Shown here in pieces: positions 62,089 through 64,000 of a stretch of 64,000 nucleotides of DNA. The first letter of the stretch is position 1. The number at the start of each line of letters is the position of its first letter. The stretch lies in the NCBI RefSeq assembly GCF_014653115.1, contig NZ_BNAD01000002.1, forward strand, positions 248,001 to 312,000. The letters run 5' to 3'. The DNA comes from Nocardioides flavus (ex Wang et al. 2016) (GTDB taxonomy: Bacteria; Actinomycetota; Actinomycetes; Propionibacteriales; Nocardioidaceae). A program made the translations under genes and the position numbers. Below the pieces are notes generated by a model. That model did not search any database. It saw only the letters and a list, made by a program, of their open reading frames with translations, and was not told where the DNA came from.

Positions 62089-63321
62089 ATGACACCCGCC
62101 TTCTCGGCACGACGGCGTGCCGACGAGTTCGAGGCACTGCTCTCCCGAGACCCCGACGCCCCGCTCACGGGGCGTGACGCCGAGCGGTTCTCTGCCCTCC
62201 TCGACGTCGTCGCCGACCTGCGCGCCGTCCCCCAGCCCGTCCCACGTACGGAGTTCGTCTCGTCGCTGCGCGAGCGCCTGATGGAGGAGGCCGACACGGT
62301 CCTGGTGCGCCAGCCCCCCGCACCAGAGCGGCTCGCCATGCCGGCGGCCTCCCGCACCCGCCAGCGACGGCTCGGCGCACTGCTCGGCGGGGCCGCCCTC
62401 GTGGGCTCCGCCGCGACGATGGCCGTGGCCGCGCAGACAGCCCTGCCGGGTGAGTCGTTGTACGGCGTGAAGCGCGGCATCGAGTCCGCGCAGGTGCGGC
62501 TCGCGACCGACGACGCCGCCCGCGGGCGCGCCCTGCTCGCCCAGGCCGGCACCCGGCTCACCGAGGTCGAGGAGCTGGCGGCCGGCGACGCGGGCGAGCA
62601 GCTGCTGGCCGACACCCTCGACAGCTTCACCCGCCAGTCCGGCGACGGCGTGCGCACGCTGTTGACCTCGTACGAGTCCACCGGCCGCGAGGACGACGCC
62701 CAGGACGCCCGCGACTTCACGACCTCGAGCATGGAGCGGCTCGCGGCCCTCGAGGACCAGCTGCCCGAGAGCGCCCGCGACGAGCTCGTCGCGGCCGGCC
62801 GCACGCTCAGCGACCTGGACCTCGAGATCAGCAACACCTGCCGCGCCTGCACCGGCGACCTGACCACGGTGCCCGACTTCCTGCTCGCGAGCGCTCCGAC
62901 CGACCTGCTGGCCGGTCTCGACACGGACGACCTCACGCTCGAGGCCGCCCCGATCTCGGGCCAGGACCTCACCGGCATCACGGTGCCCGAGGAGCTCGAC
63001 CCGCAGCAGCCGGTGCCGACGGCGGGCCTGCCCTCGGCCCCGGTCCCGACCCCCACGCCCCCCGGCCCGACCGCGACCGAGTCGACCACGATCCCGCCGA
63101 CGACGCCGGTCGAGGAGGTCACGGAGACGGTCACGGAGACGGTCACCGGCACCACCGGTGGAGTCCTCGGCGGGGTCGACGGCGCGACCGGCGGCGCGGT
63201 CGGCGGGTTGACCACCGACATCGACAACGCGACCGGCGGACTCATCGGCGAGGTGACCGGCAGCATCGACGGAGCAACGGGCGGGACCCTCGGCGAGGGG
63301 ACGGGCGGTCTGCTGCCCTGA
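62089..63321 (+). CDS. DUF5667 membrane protein, probable anti-sigma partner
   Basis: This 410-residue protein has an N-terminal cytoplasmic part (residues 1-85, with RRADEFEALLSRD), one membrane helix (LGALLGGAALVGSAATMAVA, about residue 97) and an extracytoplasmic DUF5667 domain starting LPGESLYGVKRGIESAQVRL. This is the layout of RsbN, the anti-sigma of BldN. The last 100 residues are a Pro/Thr tract, then Gly-rich repeats (VDGATGG, IDNATGG, IDGATGG). The start at 62089 is 79 bp after the sigma stop. Its role as an anti-sigma is inferred. Confidence 0.78.
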   Translation: MTPAFSARRRADEFEALLSRDPDAPLTGRDAERFSALLDVVADLRAVPQPVPRTEFVSSLRERLMEEADTVLVRQPPAPERLAMPAASRTRQRRLGALLGGAALVGSAATMAVAAQTALPGESLYGVKRGIESAQVRLATDDAARGRALLAQAGTRLTEVEELAAGDAGEQLLADTLDSFTRQSGDGVRTLLTSYESTGREDDAQDARDFTTSSMERLAALEDQLPESARDELVAAGRTLSDLDLEISNTCRACTGDLTTVPDFLLASAPTDLLAGLDTDDLTLEAAPISGQDLTGITVPEELDPQQPVPTAGLPSAPVPTPTPPGPTATESTTIPPTTPVEEVTETVTETVTGTTGGVLGGVDGATGGAVGGLTTDIDNATGGLIGEVTGSIDGATGGTLGEGTGGLLP

Positions 63322-63331
63322 CCGCTGCGGG

Positions 63332-64000
63332 CTAGCTGAACACCCCGTCTCGCTCACGCAGCAGGTCGAAGAGCGTGTGCTGGATCGTCTCGCGCACCTG
63401 GTCGGTGACGTTGAAGACCAGCATCGGATCCTCCGCCTCGCCCGCGTCGTAGGCATCGGTGCGGATCGGCTCGCCGAACTCGAGGATCCACTTCGACGGC
63501 AGCGGCACCATCCCGAGCGGACCCAGCCACGGGAAGAACGGCGTGATCGGGATGTAGGGCACGCCCAGCAGCCGCGCCAGCGACGGGACGTTGCCGACCA
63601 GCGGGTAGATCTCCTCGGCGCCGACCACCGAGAGCGGGATGATGGGCACCCCGGTGCGCAGCGCCGCCGACACGAACCCGCCGCGTCCGAACCTCTGGAG
63701 CTTGTAGCGCTCGCTGAACGGCTTGCCGATGCCCTTGAACCCCTCGGGCCACACGCCGACGAGCTCGCCGCCGGCGAGCATCCGCTCCGCGTCCTCGATG
63801 CAGGCCAGGGTGGCGCCGCCCTTGCGTGCGAGCGAGCTGACGACCGGCAGCCGGAAGACCAGGTCGGCCCCGAGCGGGCGCAGGAAGCGACCGGCGTGGT
63901 CGTGCACGGTGAGCATGGTCATCAGGCCGTCGAGCGGCACCGTGCCGGAGTGGTTGGACACCACGAGCGCCCCGCCCTCGGCGGGGATGTTCTCCAGGCC
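63332..64000 (-). CDS. 1-acyl-sn-glycerol-3-phosphate acyltransferase-like (PlsC), N-terminus beyond window
   Basis: The visible 222 residues are the catalytic domain of a lysophospholipid acyltransferase. The HX4D motif is SNHSGTVPLD, the glycerophosphate motif is VGVWPEGFKG, and VPIIPLSVVGAEE follows. The reading frame stays open to position 64000 (NIPAEGGAL before the motif), so the N-terminus lies outside. It would acylate lysophosphatidate in membrane lipid synthesis, or serve as a related acyltransferase. It converges on the DUF5667 gene with 10 nt between. Confidence 0.87.
   Translation of the reverse strand, partial: GLENIPAEGGALVVSNHSGTVPLDGLMTMLTVHDHAGRFLRPLGADLVFRLPVVSSLARKGGATLACIEDAERMLAGGELVGVWPEGFKGIGKPFSERYKLQRFGRGGFVSAALRTGVPIIPLSVVGAEEIYPLVGNVPSLARLLGVPYIPITPFFPWLGPLGMVPLPSKWILEFGEPIRTDAYDAGEAEDPMLVFNVTDQVRETIQHTLFDLLRERDGVFS

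Noticed and set aside
63111..63133. GGTCGAGGAGGTCACGGAGA inside the DUF5667 gene, resembling REP arms
   Set aside because: It is in frame in a Val/Glu/Thr-rich tail, lacks a hairpin core, and is explained by codon use.
1..64000. tRNA or rRNA genes, CRISPR arrays, insertion sequences, riboswitches, prophage
   Set aside because: Reading gaps between genes showed none; the gaps are short and accounted for by promoters, hairpins or the REP-like repeats.

Overview
The window reads as the chromosome of a high-GC actinobacterium. The proteins look like Nocardioides or a close relative: GTG starts are common, GTGA/ATGA overlaps join most operon genes, menaquinone is the quinone, System II makes cytochrome c, and two DUF222-HNH '13E12-type' genes are present. 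This assignment is inferred from protein character; no database was searched. I saw no tRNA, rRNA, CRISPR array, insertion sequence or prophage.

Layout. (1) 1-2992, minus: sulfate ABC importer (binding protein, CysT, CysW, start of CysA). (2) 3221-6264, plus: 2-oxoglutarate:ferredoxin oxidoreductase korAB, then a small secreted protein (minus) and rarD (plus). (3) 24352 down to 7746, minus: a complete 14-gene nuoA-N complex I operon ending in a polyprenyl diphosphate synthase, with menG just upstream. (4) 25340-34516: an L,D-transpeptidase, a degenerate ANL-superfamily protein, menF, an MBL-fold hydrolase, a GH16 glycosidase, and menE-menC-menD. (5) 34565-42862: accessory genes: a small P-loop kinase, DUF1330, a SigF/SigB-type sigma factor, a zinc-ribbon protein, DUF222-HNH gene 1, an MFS transporter, menA, an Eis-like acetyltransferase, and small membrane proteins. 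(6) 47453 down to 42779, minus: phosphatase-resA-ccdA-resB-ccsB. (7) 48783-55866: hemL, a secreted lytic transglycosylase, and rex-hemA-hemC-hemD/cobA-hemB. (8) 56058-64000: tandem REP-like repeats, DUF222-HNH gene 2, a HAD hydrolase, glutaredoxin, an acyl-CoA ligase, a HAD-IB phosphatase, a BldN-like sigma factor with its DUF5667 partner, and a PlsC-type acyltransferase cut by the window end.

How the genes work together. Much of the window builds one respiratory chain: NADH entry (nuo), the menaquinone ring (menF, D, C, E, A, G) and side chain (polyprenyl synthase), cytochrome c maturation (resA-ccdA-resB-ccsB) and heme (hemL, A, C, D, B). Rex, an NADH/NAD+ sensor, is encoded at the head of the heme operon. 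Rex-operator-like palindromes lie in its own promoter and just downstream of the apparent nuo promoter.

The less ordinary signals are these. A dispersed REP-like element has conserved arms around a hairpin core that changes sequence but stays self-complementary. An identical 16-base leader lies 15-16 nt before both DUF222-HNH genes, and one of these also carries a LexA (SOS) box over its start codon. A BldD-box-like palindrome lies before a BldN-like sigma gene.
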